From contig NZ_JALJWF010000001.1 of the NCBI RefSeq assembly GCF_024168645.1, positions 5,893,501-5,957,500 on the forward strand: a DNA stretch of 64,000 bases, written 5' to 3'. Shown here piece by piece: positions 26,489 through 34,260 of this stretch. The stretch's first letter is position 1; the number at the start of each line of letters is the position of its first letter. Both the position numbers and the translations under genes were made by a program. Below the pieces are notes generated by a model. That model saw only the letters and a list, made by a program, of their open reading frames with translations, did not search any database and was not told the origin of the DNA. This DNA comes from Pseudomonas sp. GGS8 (GTDB lineage Bacteria > Pseudomonadota > Gammaproteobacteria > Pseudomonadales > Pseudomonadaceae).

Positions 26489-27184
26489 TTTGAGCCGCCG
26501 AGCAGCTCCGAGTGCCTACGGAGCTAACTTCACAGTTCTACTGTGATACGGGGTGGATGCGCACTCGTAACGTTGGTGCACCCCATATGAACTCTCTTCG
26601 TAAGGATGAGTTTGAAATACGCTTTCCAGGACTGCTTGACTCCATACTCAATCATTTCACTTCGCCGGGCTATAGCTTGCGATAGCCATTCTGTGAACTG
26701 CAAAGAGGCACCCATGACAGATGACAGATGGAAGCGGCTGGGTTCGCAGTTAAGCAAGGCGCGAAATGGCGATTGAAGAGACTGGCTATTTCTCAGCGAA
26801 AATTAGCTGCAGACAGAACGACGCCAGACGGCCTGGGGCTTCCTGAGTATACTTGAACCTACCAAGGTTACATTGAGTGCCTACTTGATAGTAGTTCATT
26901 TAGGCGTATCATTTTGTCGTTAAAAAATTACAGTATTATCCAACGTCTCGGTACGATTCTTTGGTGACAGACGAAAACAGATTTATCCAGTTCTCTGTCG
27001 GCTAGACCCACCGTAATTGGCGGGCAAACGTTAGGGACATCTTATTTTCTCCAGATTAATGGAATTAGGCCGTAAAAACTTGCTATCAACGAGTTTTTGA
27101 ACAGCAGCCGCACGGATGCTCACCCCTCGCTTTAGACCTTGAGCCAGTAACTTGCGGGCCTGCTCTTCGGAAGAGGAGCCCTCT
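26489..27184. other. Junction between the metabolic island and the ICE; two hairpins and operator-promoter D
   Basis: Hairpin 1: AGCTCCG (26504-26510) / CGGAGCT (26519-26525). Hairpin 2: TCACAGT (26530-26536) / ACTGTGA (26540-26546). Either may end the upstream transcript. The rest shows no intact gene and no tRNA 3' end or integrase. The ICE boundary should lie here or close by, but I see no clear attachment site. On the minus strand at about 27030-27180 a frame without a start reads as a protein-like helix (EEQARKLLAQGLKRG). Confidence 0.55.
26853..26912 (+). promoter_or_regulatory. Operator-promoter D
   Basis: AACCTACCAA, then ACATTGAGTGCCTACTTGA, closely matches operator C (same 15-base spacing). 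TTGATA and TATCAT 16 bases apart form a good promoter on the plus strand. The first gene downstream is at 27185, so either a long leader is made or the original target gene has been lost at the ICE junction. Confidence 0.5.
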
Positions 27185-27940
27185 GTGTACGAAAAGGCAA
27201 AATTCAACTCCGCTGAAAAGCTGTTTTATCGACCTCTTGAGGCCGCCATACGCTGGTGCGAATTGGTGGACTATGAGATTCAAATCCTAGCGACAGCATC
27301 GGAAAACCCTGGGCGACTCATCACAGTCTTTCCTCAATGGCCATGCTTGCACGCGAATGTCGAAAAAATCCTCGATGCGGTTCGAAATGAAGAGTTACCG
27401 TATGGAGCTTTGGGGGTGACGGTCAGCCCCGGGACACCTGTCGACCCCAGACTGCTGACGGTTAGGCACTCAGACTTAAGGCGTTGGATGTATATCTACC
27501 ATCCAGACCAGTGGCCATCTTTTCTTTTCGGTAATAGCGCACTGATCGGTGAATCAGCTCATCGCAGCACCTATTTGGTTTTACAAGCAGACCGTGATGC
27601 CTTGCAGGTGCAATTGAAAGATACTGAAGTGAGGCTTCAGGCATTGCTTGAAGAGCTTAAAGCTGCGGGACTGGAGCGTGACCAGTTGCGCGCGCTTGCC
27701 GATAACACACAACAACTCAACGATCAAAGTAAAGCAAGTTACTTAATCGTTATTGGTGCGCTCGTCGATCTCATACTGGGCTCCACCGGAGCAGGACGAA
27801 AGCATTCTATCTTTGAAAGCCAGGCATCTATCGTGGACTCGATAACGTCTCATCACGACGGCGTTAAGGGGCTTAGCAAGCGCTCGTTGGATGAAAAATT
27901 TGCGGCCGGACGACGCAGTCTTACGCAGGCTAAAAGATGA
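27185..27940 (+). CDS. ICE-end hypothetical protein with central coiled coil
   Basis: About 251 residues from GTG 27185, chosen because AGGAG lies 6 bases upstream. The N-terminal half contains a conserved-looking block (SAEKLFYRPLEAAIRWCEL) and a region around residues 60-120 rich in Pro/Trp. A predicted coiled coil spans about 140-185, followed by a hydrophobic turn and a basic tail. Proteins of this layout occur beside AlpA/ParA genes in Pseudomonas integrative elements, to my knowledge without an assigned function. It is the leftmost gene of the ICE as I read it. No enzymatic motif is seen. Confidence 0.65.
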   Translation: MYEKAKFNSAEKLFYRPLEAAIRWCELVDYEIQILATASENPGRLITVFPQWPCLHANVEKILDAVRNEELPYGALGVTVSPGTPVDPRLLTVRHSDLRRWMYIYHPDQWPSFLFGNSALIGESAHRSTYLVLQADRDALQVQLKDTEVRLQALLEELKAAGLERDQLRALADNTQQLNDQSKASYLIVIGALVDLILGSTGAGRKHSIFESQASIVDSITSHHDGVKGLSKRSLDEKFAAGRRSLTQAKR

Positions 27941-28050
27941 AGATTGCATTGCAATTGCGTGTGTTGCAATTGCAATGACTCATTTCTTTTTCTGGTATCG
28001 AATCGAGGTTACTTCCCATCACGCGCCAGTCGGCGCCAGGAGTGACCAGC

Positions 28051-28281
28051 ATGTACATTCAATCCTCACCCATCGTTGAAGCACCTCAATTGCAAGTAGA
28101 ACGTCATATCATGCGGCGCGAAGAAGTCGAACGAAAAACCGGCTTCAAACGTGCGCACATCTACAACCTGATGAAGGAAGGCAAATTCCCTCAAGCCAAG
28201 CGCATTGGATTGCGTGCGGTGGGCTGGGATTCAATGGAGATCGAGCGGTGGGTCACCGAGCGCTTGGCGCAGCAGAGCTGA
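28051..28281 (+). CDS. AlpA-family excisionase-like regulator
   Basis: A 76-residue MerR-like helix-turn-helix protein of the AlpA family (MRREEVERKTGFKRAHIYNLM, then FPQAKRIGLRAVGWDSMEIERW). AlpA proteins activate integrase expression or act as directionality factors for prophages and genomic islands. ATG 28051 has AGGAG 8 bases upstream; a GTG three codons earlier is less likely. It lies 4 bases before parA, so the two are co-transcribed. This fits the start of the ICE maintenance operon. Confidence 0.9.
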   Translation: MYIQSSPIVEAPQLQVERHIMRREEVERKTGFKRAHIYNLMKEGKFPQAKRIGLRAVGWDSMEIERWVTERLAQQS

Positions 28282-28285
28282 TGCT

Positions 28286-29128
28286 ATGCGCGTGGTATCG
28301 GTGGTTTCCACTAAAGGTGGAGTTGGCAAAACCACGGTCGCCGCCAACCTCGGCGGTCTACTAGCCGATGCTGGCCTGCGCGTCTTGCTACTGGATCTGG
28401 ATAGCCAACCAACCCTCTCAAGCTACTACTCGTTGAGCCACGAGTCTGCCGCTGGCGCGTACGAGCTCATTGCGCTCAACCTGACAGACCCCGCGCAAAT
28501 AATTTCCACGACTACAGTTGTCGGGCTCGACCTGATCCTCTCCAACGACGATCAAGGCCGACTGAGCACCATGCTGCTGCATGCCCCTGACGGGCGATTA
28601 CGGCTGCGTAATTTGCTCGACAATTTCCGCCCCAGTTACGACCTGCTTTTGATCGACACCCAAGGTGCGCGCAGCGTGCTGCTGGAGATGGCCATCCTCG
28701 CTTCCGATCTCGCCCTTTCTCCCATCACCCCGGAAATGCTCGCCGCCCGCGAACTGCGACGCGGCACCTTGAAGCTGATGAGTGAGCTCGAACCATTCCG
28801 TCATCTGGGCATTCCACCGCCGCCCTTGCGCCTGCTACTGAACCAGGTGAATACCATTCGAGTGGACACACGGATGATCATCCGTGGCCTGCGCGAGACC
28901 TTCACTGGGGCTAACAACATCTCGGTTCTAGACACCGTAGTTCCAGACCGAGTGGCTTATCTCAATGCCGCTTCCCTTGGCCTGCCGGTCCACCGAATCG
29001 AGGTGCGCCAGTCACGCGAACGACGCTCGCCATCCGCGATGGAAACCATGCAAGCGCTGGCTATTGAGTTATTTCCGGAATGGCACAAAACGATATCTTC
29101 GGTGAGCCGATGCGCGGAGGTTCAATGA
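28286..29128 (+). CDS. parA: ParA/Soj-family partition ATPase of the ICE
   Basis: A 280-residue deviant Walker ATPase: KGGVGKTT at residues 10-17, LLLDLDSQPT near 40, and LLIDTQGARS near 115. With the ParB-like protein two genes downstream it should maintain the excised circular ICE, as shown for Soj of PAPI-1. The start is ATG 28286, directly after AlpA. Upstream in-frame codons run inside alpA and are not used. There is no N-terminal DNA-binding domain, so it is the short (Soj) type. Confidence 0.94.
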   Translation: MRVVSVVSTKGGVGKTTVAANLGGLLADAGLRVLLLDLDSQPTLSSYYSLSHESAAGAYELIALNLTDPAQIISTTTVVGLDLILSNDDQGRLSTMLLHAPDGRLRLRNLLDNFRPSYDLLLIDTQGARSVLLEMAILASDLALSPITPEMLAARELRRGTLKLMSELEPFRHLGIPPPPLRLLLNQVNTIRVDTRMIIRGLRETFTGANNISVLDTVVPDRVAYLNAASLGLPVHRIEVRQSRERRSPSAMETMQALAIELFPEWHKTISSVSRCAEVQ

Positions 29129-29214
29129 GACAAATCACCAAGCCCACATTTCTCACCCAGTCATTAGGTTTGATCGACCTTGAGGCCAACAGCATTTGGC
29201 TAGGAGTCTGTTGA
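29125..29214 (+). CDS. 29-codon ORF coupled to parA and to the next gene
   Basis: ATG 29125 overlaps the parA stop (ATGA) and has GGAGG 4 bases upstream. The frame ends TGA at 29212-29214, overlapping the next ATG. The peptide (MRQITKPTFLTQSLG...) resembles nothing I know. Strong ribosome site plus overlaps on both sides support translation. It may mainly couple parA to the following gene. Confidence 0.45.
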   Translation: MRQITKPTFLTQSLGLIDLEANSIWLGVC

Positions 29215-29423
29215 TGTTGGATTTACTGCCTATCATCGTTCCACCCTCCATTCGACCACACCACCCACCTTGCGAGGAGTACTGCACCGTGGTCTTTCGC
29301 CTGCAGGGTGGGCGCTCGGCCATGGGTTGGTTCCTCGCAGAGCTCTCCCGACATTTCGAAGGTTCGGGCACTGCCGAGATCGTCAAGTTCGAGGTCGGTG
29401 ACCATTTGCGCAACCGGCGTTAA
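29214..29423 (+). CDS. Small ICE-backbone hypothetical protein
   Basis: A 69-residue basic-ended protein from ATG 29214 with AGGAG upstream. Its core reads YCTVVFRLQGGRSAMGWFLAEL, a compact beta-helix pattern, and it ends DHLRNRR. It is encoded between parA and parB in a tightly packed operon. No family name is recognised. Its position suggests a part in partition or operon control, but nothing in the sequence proves that. Confidence 0.65.
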   Translation: MLDLLPIIVPPSIRPHHPPCEEYCTVVFRLQGGRSAMGWFLAELSRHFEGSGTAEIVKFEVGDHLRNRR

Positions 29424-29437
29424 CCGAGGTTGTTCCG

Positions 29438-31024
29438 ATGAAGAAGCTCAGTCAGGAGCAGATCACCGATAAGCTGCACCAGGACCACGTCCCTCGCGGC
29501 CCAGAACTGGAGCGACTGTCTGACCCACTTACTGACACGCCTATGCTGATCACTCTGGAACAGTTGCGGCCCTACGAACACAACCCACGCTTCATTCGTA
29601 ATCCGCTGTATGACGATATCAAGGCCTCGATCCGCGAGCGTGGGCTAGATCAACCACCGCCGATTACCCGCCGCCCGGGAGAAAGCTTTTTCATCATACG
29701 CAACGGCGGTAATACGCGCTTAGCGATTCTCGGCGAACTGTGGCAGGAAACCCGCGACGAGCGTTTCTTCCGCATTCATTGCCTGTTCCGGCCCTGGAGT
29801 AATGAAATCACCGCCTTACTCGGCCATCTGGCCGAAAGCGATCTGCACGGTCAACTCACTTTCATCGAACGGGCTTTGGCGGTAGCCAAACTCAAAACCA
29901 TGCTCGAAGCAGATGGAGCAGTACTCTCGCAACGTGAGCTGGCACGACGTCTTGCCGCTGGAGGCTATCCGATTTCGCAGTCGCACATCAGCCGGATGCT
30001 CGACACCCTTGAACACCTACTGCCCGCCATCCCGCAAACCCTATATACCGGATTGGGTAAGCCCCAAATCGAACGGCTGATCGCACTGCGTAGCCAGGCC
30101 GAACGAACCTGGAACCGTTATCCAACCGCCACCATTGCGTTCGCCGAATTTTGGCTCGATACACTGGGCTATTTCGATGCCGAACCCGAGTCCTTCGACC
30201 TTGAACAAATCCAAGATGAACTGCTCGAACGCATGAGCCGCTTACTCGGACAGTCCTACCGTATGTTGGCCCTGGAATTGAGCGATACCCAACGGGTCAT
30301 CTCGACGCCTGGCGTTGTCGTCACCACGACCTCGGAGAATATTCATCTGCCGAGCATTGATGAAGCCACGGCAGGACCTCCCTCCTCCGAGGCCCATCCC
30401 AAACCAACTGAGACCAGGCCCCAGACCGAACCAACGCGAGAGGAACCGCCCACACCGCCAGAAACGAACGTCGCATCGGCGGTCAGTCCTCCGTCACGCG
30501 TTCAACAGATTCGCGAGCAGGTCGATCGCGAGATCGCCACCGAAACAGCACCAAGCGTCGAGGGCTGCACGACCAACGACATCTGGACCATTGCACCAGC
30601 ACTGGATTGCCCCGAACAACTGCGTTTAGCCATCGCCGGACTGGCACGGGAAATGGCGGCCTATGCCGGACATCCCGAGAGCATCATCGAACAGCAGCTT
30701 GGCTTAGGCTTCGTCCTCAACATCGAGCCGCTTGATCTTGCAGCGCCTCGCGCGACCGGCGTTCACCTACTGCTCCTGGCCCTGCTGCGCGCTCAAGACG
30801 ACGTGAACTGGGAGGATCGCAAGCAACTGCCCTCTGCTCTGTTCGGCCAGCTGTTGCTGGGGGTTTACCAACTTCCGCTCACAGATCGTCCCGCCATGGA
30901 TGTGGGTCTGGAGCGACTGCCCGACAGTCTGTTAATCAAGCTGTATCGCCTCATCCGACTGGCCCGTCGCCTGATCGACTTAACGCTTACCCCTAAAGAT
31001 GACTCACCGAAGGAGCTGCCATGA
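29438..31024 (+). CDS. parB: ParB-family protein of PFGI-1-type ICEs (TIGR03764)
   Basis: A 528-residue ParB-like protein. The N-terminal ParB/Srx-type domain (about 35-130) carries the box LEQLRPYEHNPR and the GGNTRLAILGEL motif. A helix-turn-helix follows at about 165-195 (SQRELARRLAAG...SQSHISRML), then a proline/threonine-rich linker near 310-360 and a helical C-terminal domain. It should bind a centromere-like site on the ICE and work with ParA. No classical parS (TGTTTCACGTGAAACA) is visible in the window. Its 3' end overlaps the DUF2857 gene by 4 bases. Confidence 0.93.
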   Translation: MKKLSQEQITDKLHQDHVPRGPELERLSDPLTDTPMLITLEQLRPYEHNPRFIRNPLYDDIKASIRERGLDQPPPITRRPGESFFIIRNGGNTRLAILGELWQETRDERFFRIHCLFRPWSNEITALLGHLAESDLHGQLTFIERALAVAKLKTMLEADGAVLSQRELARRLAAGGYPISQSHISRMLDTLEHLLPAIPQTLYTGLGKPQIERLIALRSQAERTWNRYPTATIAFAEFWLDTLGYFDAEPESFDLEQIQDELLERMSRLLGQSYRMLALELSDTQRVISTPGVVVTTTSENIHLPSIDEATAGPPSSEAHPKPTETRPQTEPTREEPPTPPETNVASAVSPPSRVQQIREQVDREIATETAPSVEGCTTNDIWTIAPALDCPEQLRLAIAGLAREMAAYAGHPESIIEQQLGLGFVLNIEPLDLAAPRATGVHLLLLALLRAQDDVNWEDRKQLPSALFGQLLLGVYQLPLTDRPAMDVGLERLPDSLLIKLYRLIRLARRLIDLTLTPKDDSPKELP

Positions 31025-31569
31025 ACCTGTCCTTCAATGTGCTCAACCAGGCCATGCTGACTCAGGTACTGCATGAGCTGCGCCTGGGTAATCTGCAACG
31101 CTGTAAGGCACTCGGACTGGGTGAAGACGACATCTATCTGTTGCAATCCTTACCGCCCACCACGCTGTCGCGCCTGGCCCATGCCACAGTGTCTTGGGTC
31201 GAGGTCAAGATCGACTCGCCGGTGCTGCATCGGTTGATCGAGCAAGCCGAACGCGACGAGCAGAACGAGCGCTTGATCAACCGCGCGCTCAAGCTAGGCG
31301 CCAGCAGCACTATCATGTACCAATGCTTCGGCTTGGCGCATTCGGAAACCGCCCTGCGCCGACGGCTACTCAAGATAGAAACCCGTAAGGGCCGCCCTCA
31401 GCATTTGAGCGAAGCGCAAGAACATGCGCTCTGGCAACGATGGTGCCAGCTAAGCTCTCAGGACGGTACCGAGGATCAGCTCGACGCCATGATGATGCTG
31501 GCGGAGGAGCAACAGATCAGCTTGACCATTGTTTGGCAGCAGATCGACCATTACAGCAACGAAACATGA
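31021..31569 (+). CDS. DUF2857 protein, ICE maintenance operon
   Basis: A 182-residue DUF2857 protein (NQAMLTQVLHELRLGNLQRC start, ALKLGASSTIMYQCFGL core). The middle looks like a helix-turn-helix, so DNA binding is possible. The family is almost confined to integrative elements of this class and has no demonstrated function known to me. ATGA overlaps join it to parB upstream and to the Rep-like gene downstream. Confidence 0.85.
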   Translation: MNLSFNVLNQAMLTQVLHELRLGNLQRCKALGLGEDDIYLLQSLPPTTLSRLAHATVSWVEVKIDSPVLHRLIEQAERDEQNERLINRALKLGASSTIMYQCFGLAHSETALRRRLLKIETRKGRPQHLSEAQEHALWQRWCQLSSQDGTEDQLDAMMMLAEEQQISLTIVWQQIDHYSNET

Positions 31570-32756
31570 ACACTCCCCCCTCCAGTCGCTGGCAGCGTGT
31601 CCTGCAGCAATGCACCCAGCAGCTGAGTGAACGCTGGCCCGCACGCCCTACCACTGAACAACCGTCCAACCAGGCTCTGCAGGCTGGCTTTCTGTTCAGT
31701 GGCCAATCACACGAAGTCGTGCCGCGTCGCCTGCTGTTGGATCATCGGCTGACGCCATTGGAACGTAATGCCTGGCAGGTGTTTCGACTCATGCTGCAAG
31801 GCCAGGGCGTGGTCACACCGAGCTATGAGGATTTGCAGCCTTACCTGTCGAGCGTGCCCTTCGGCGCGTCAGCCTCACGTGAAACCATCGCTCGCGTCTT
31901 GACGATGCTCAGGCTGACGCGCTGGCTTAGCTTGGTGAGTCGCGGGCGCGATCAGCTCAGCGGACGCCTGCATGGTTCTCTGTACGTCCTGCACGATGAG
32001 CCGCTAACCCCCGCCGAAGCCATGGAACTGGATCAGGATTACCTCGAGCTGGTCGGACATGCCCTCGGTCATGCGACCAAAGCTGTACGCATTGTCGCTC
32101 AGCATGTTCTGGAAGAAGTTCGCCAGGACACTCGTATCGATTTAGGTCAGCTACCCACACGGCTCGACAGTTGGGGCGAACACTGGATGCAGCAAGGATT
32201 GGATCAGGCAATCGACGCCAGCATGCACGATTCGGAACTGGGGGAAGATCACCTCGTTCGGAATCGTGTGGGACCTCGTTCGGATTCCGAACCAGGCCTG
32301 AACGCCAATGTTTCCGGCACCGTTCGGAATCCGAACGCCGCCTGTACTGTATTAAAAGAAAGTACTTGTACTGTACCGCGCGCGACCCCGGCGGTGGATA
32401 ACCTGCACTGGCCCGATCCGCTGCACCTGAGTCCAAGCGAGCGTCAGGCCGTCGCCGTGGCGCTGAACAAGCTCAAACCCGCAGATCGTCAGGCGGTGCT
32501 CAACGAAGCGGGTGCACGCTGTACGGCAGGAGGTATCCGCAAGCCAGCCGCGTATCTGATGGGCCTGGTCCAGCGCGCACTGAACGGCGACTTTCGTCCT
32601 TGGGCAGGTCAGACAGCGCCCTCACCCGTTGCAGAACCGCCCCCCACAGCACCGTCACGTCCGTCCCGAAAACAGGGCGAACCCGCCTCCGCTCTCGCCC
32701 AAGCGTGTCTGAATGAGCTACGCCAACTGCGCGGCAAACGCCCTGGACCTCAGTAG
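31566..32756 (+). CDS. STY4528-family pathogenicity-island replication protein
   Basis: A 396-residue protein of the STY4528 family, considered the replication initiator-like protein of this ICE class. The N-terminal part (about 45-190) contains the conserved VVPRRLLLDHRLTPLERNAW block and a winged-helix-like region. A low-complexity linker (about 220-275) follows, then a C-terminal domain (PLHLSPSERQAVAVALNKL). The linker-coding DNA carries palindromes and direct repeats described separately, as if an origin were embedded in the gene. ATG 31566 overlaps the DUF2857 stop. The stop codon lies in a 39-base perfect hairpin. Confidence 0.88.
   Translation: MNTPPSSRWQRVLQQCTQQLSERWPARPTTEQPSNQALQAGFLFSGQSHEVVPRRLLLDHRLTPLERNAWQVFRLMLQGQGVVTPSYEDLQPYLSSVPFGASASRETIARVLTMLRLTRWLSLVSRGRDQLSGRLHGSLYVLHDEPLTPAEAMELDQDYLELVGHALGHATKAVRIVAQHVLEEVRQDTRIDLGQLPTRLDSWGEHWMQQGLDQAIDASMHDSELGEDHLVRNRVGPRSDSEPGLNANVSGTVRNPNAACTVLKESTCTVPRATPAVDNLHWPDPLHLSPSERQAVAVALNKLKPADRQAVLNEAGARCTAGGIRKPAAYLMGLVQRALNGDFRPWAGQTAPSPVAEPPPTAPSRPSRKQGEPASALAQACLNELRQLRGKRPGPQ
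32229..32375 (+). repeat. Palindromes and direct repeats inside the Rep gene, candidate origin
   Basis: Two perfect 15-base palindromes, GTTCGGATTCCGAAC at 32278-32292 and GTTCGGAATCCGAAC at 32322-32336. A half-site GTTCGGAATC starts at 32256 and a related GATTCGGAAC lies at 32229-32238. Starts at 32256, 32278 and 32322 are 22 and 44 bases apart, keeping one face of the helix. An AT-rich stretch follows, flanked by two copies of TGTACTGTA (32343 and 32367). Iterons next to an AT-rich segment inside a rep gene is an origin-like layout. Confidence 0.7.
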
Positions 32757-32787
32757 ATTTGATGCCAGTGGCATCAAATCTACTGAG
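32749..32787. repeat. 39-base perfect inverted repeat over the Rep stop codon
   Basis: Arms of 18 bases (32749-32766 and 32770-32787, beginning CTCAGTAGATTTGATGCC) around the loop AGT pair without mismatch. The Rep stop codon (32754-32756) lies in the left arm. No T-run follows, so it is not a standard terminator. It could be a transcript end, a single-strand initiation site or a protein-binding site. Confidence 0.85.
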
Positions 32788-32992
32788 CTCTACTGTGGGA
32801 TCGCAAAGGGCCGAATCTGCGCAATCCGCCCCATACAACCATCGCCATCCCTGGAAATGATGCCACCGGCATCACCCACGAACGTCTCCGAATTAACCCT
32901 CTCAAACCGAACAGACCGCATTCAGTTTTTTGACTGCCCTTGACCCTCATCTGTCGCAACGTTCCCGTCCAAGCCAATGCGAGGACAACACC

Positions 32993-33748
32993 GTGGCCGA
33001 CCACTATCAACTCAATCTGGGTTCATTGCGCAGCAGCATCACCCTGACCCTGCACACTCACCACGCCGCCCGTATCTGGCAAGGTCGGGCCGCACGCGAA
33101 GACGTCCACTCGATCATGGGCATGGCTGGCTACATCAGTGTCACCAACCTGATCAAACAAACCGCGGCCCAGGACGATCCCTATGCTGACTGGGCCATCG
33201 TGCAACTCGAAGAAAAACTGATGCAGGCCAAGGCTGGGATGCTGGAACTGACCCAGCAGCTGGATCGGATCAGGCAGGACCTGCCGACACAGATCGACAT
33301 GAGCGACAACCTCAACATCCACCCCGTCACCTTGCCGTTGTACATCGGCAGCCAGCTGGGTTTTCTGGCGGTCTACCTGCTGACCGACTACGACACCTTG
33401 GTGCGTCGTACCCTATTGGCCCATCACACCGCCTTGATCGGCCGCATCGACATGGAAGCCTGGATCGACGACGGAGCCCATTTGCTGCGCAGCTTGTTCG
33501 GTCAGGCACAGCGCTATCGGCATGCGGGCGTCACGCGTGATGACATGGCGGCGAACAACGCCCGTGCCATTGCGGCCGTTGAGAAACTGGGTTTGCCCCC
33601 GACGGACATCCTTGAAGGTATTCGTCGCTCCCAGTTTGCGCCGCCAATTATTCGTCGTGGTGCTGTGGCAGTGGATGACGCTGACGCGTTGGCAGAGGAA
33701 GCGGGAGAGCCATCTGCGACAGTGGATGAGCCGGAGGACGAAGTATGA
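32993..33748 (+). CDS. ICE protein TIGR03761 (PFL_4669 family)
   Basis: A 251-residue member of TIGR03761, found in ICEs of the PFGI-1 type next to DUF3158 and ssb. The conserved start after GTG (LNLGSLRSSITLTLHTHHAARIWQGR split over residues 7-32) and the GMAGYISVTNLIKQ block are visible. Function is unknown; the location in the replication/processing module suggests DNA metabolism. The GTG start at 32993 has GAGGA 7 bases upstream. It is separated from the Rep gene by 236 bases carrying the hairpin and probably its own promoter (TTTTTTGACTG near 32920-32935). Confidence 0.88.
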   Translation: MADHYQLNLGSLRSSITLTLHTHHAARIWQGRAAREDVHSIMGMAGYISVTNLIKQTAAQDDPYADWAIVQLEEKLMQAKAGMLELTQQLDRIRQDLPTQIDMSDNLNIHPVTLPLYIGSQLGFLAVYLLTDYDTLVRRTLLAHHTALIGRIDMEAWIDDGAHLLRSLFGQAQRYRHAGVTRDDMAANNARAIAAVEKLGLPPTDILEGIRRSQFAPPIIRRGAVAVDDADALAEEAGEPSATVDEPEDEV

Positions 33749-34260
33749 ATCCCCTGACCTCGGCTCAACCAATGCCCTTTGCAGCGTTGACAACGGATGC
33801 CTATCGACAACTCGAACACGCAGCCTCCCTAAAAGGCCTTTTAAAACCCTTTAAGGGTAAGGGGGAGTTGGAGCACCTGGCGCAGGTGGCGAGGGAAACC
33901 GAGGCGCAGCTATGTCACCTGATGGACGCTGTGGTGCAGCAGGCCGGACAGCCCCCTTACTCACTGCTGGATGTCCGATTAGTGCTGCAGAACACCAGCG
34001 CTGGCAGCTCCTTTTTGCGTTGGCGCACCCGTGACTTCGCCCGCATGGGGGTTGCGGTCTGGGAACACCAGGTCTGCAACAAAGCCCTGCCGCAGGTCGT
34101 ACGCGAGGGATTGCACCGTTTCGAATGCGATCGCATTGCACTGAACCTGCAGATGAGCGTGGTGCATTCGCTCTACCGCCAGGCCACAACCTGTGCGATC
34201 AAAATGGCCAGTGCCGAACAGCTGCTGCGCCAGTTCACACCAGCAGTGGAGATATCATGA
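33745..34260 (+). CDS. DUF3158 protein of the ICE replication module
   Basis: A 171-residue DUF3158 protein, mostly helical, with the conserved segment SSFLRWRTRDFARMGVAVWE near residues 90-110. The family occurs between TIGR03761 and single-strand binding protein genes in ICEs, as here, and a role in handling single-stranded DNA is often assumed but not proven. It overlaps both neighbours by 4 bases (ATGA), showing translational coupling. Confidence 0.87.
   Translation: MNPLTSAQPMPFAALTTDAYRQLEHAASLKGLLKPFKGKGELEHLAQVARETEAQLCHLMDAVVQQAGQPPYSLLDVRLVLQNTSAGSSFLRWRTRDFARMGVAVWEHQVCNKALPQVVREGLHRFECDRIALNLQMSVVHSLYRQATTCAIKMASAEQLLRQFTPAVEIS

Noticed and set aside
26489..27184. tRNA fragment as ICE attachment site
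   Set aside because: No T-arm sequence (GGTTCGAATC type) or CCA end could be recognised.
31566..32787. Classical parS for the ICE ParB
   Set aside because: The palindromes here do not match TGTTTCACGTGAAACA; they are reported as a separate origin-like site instead.
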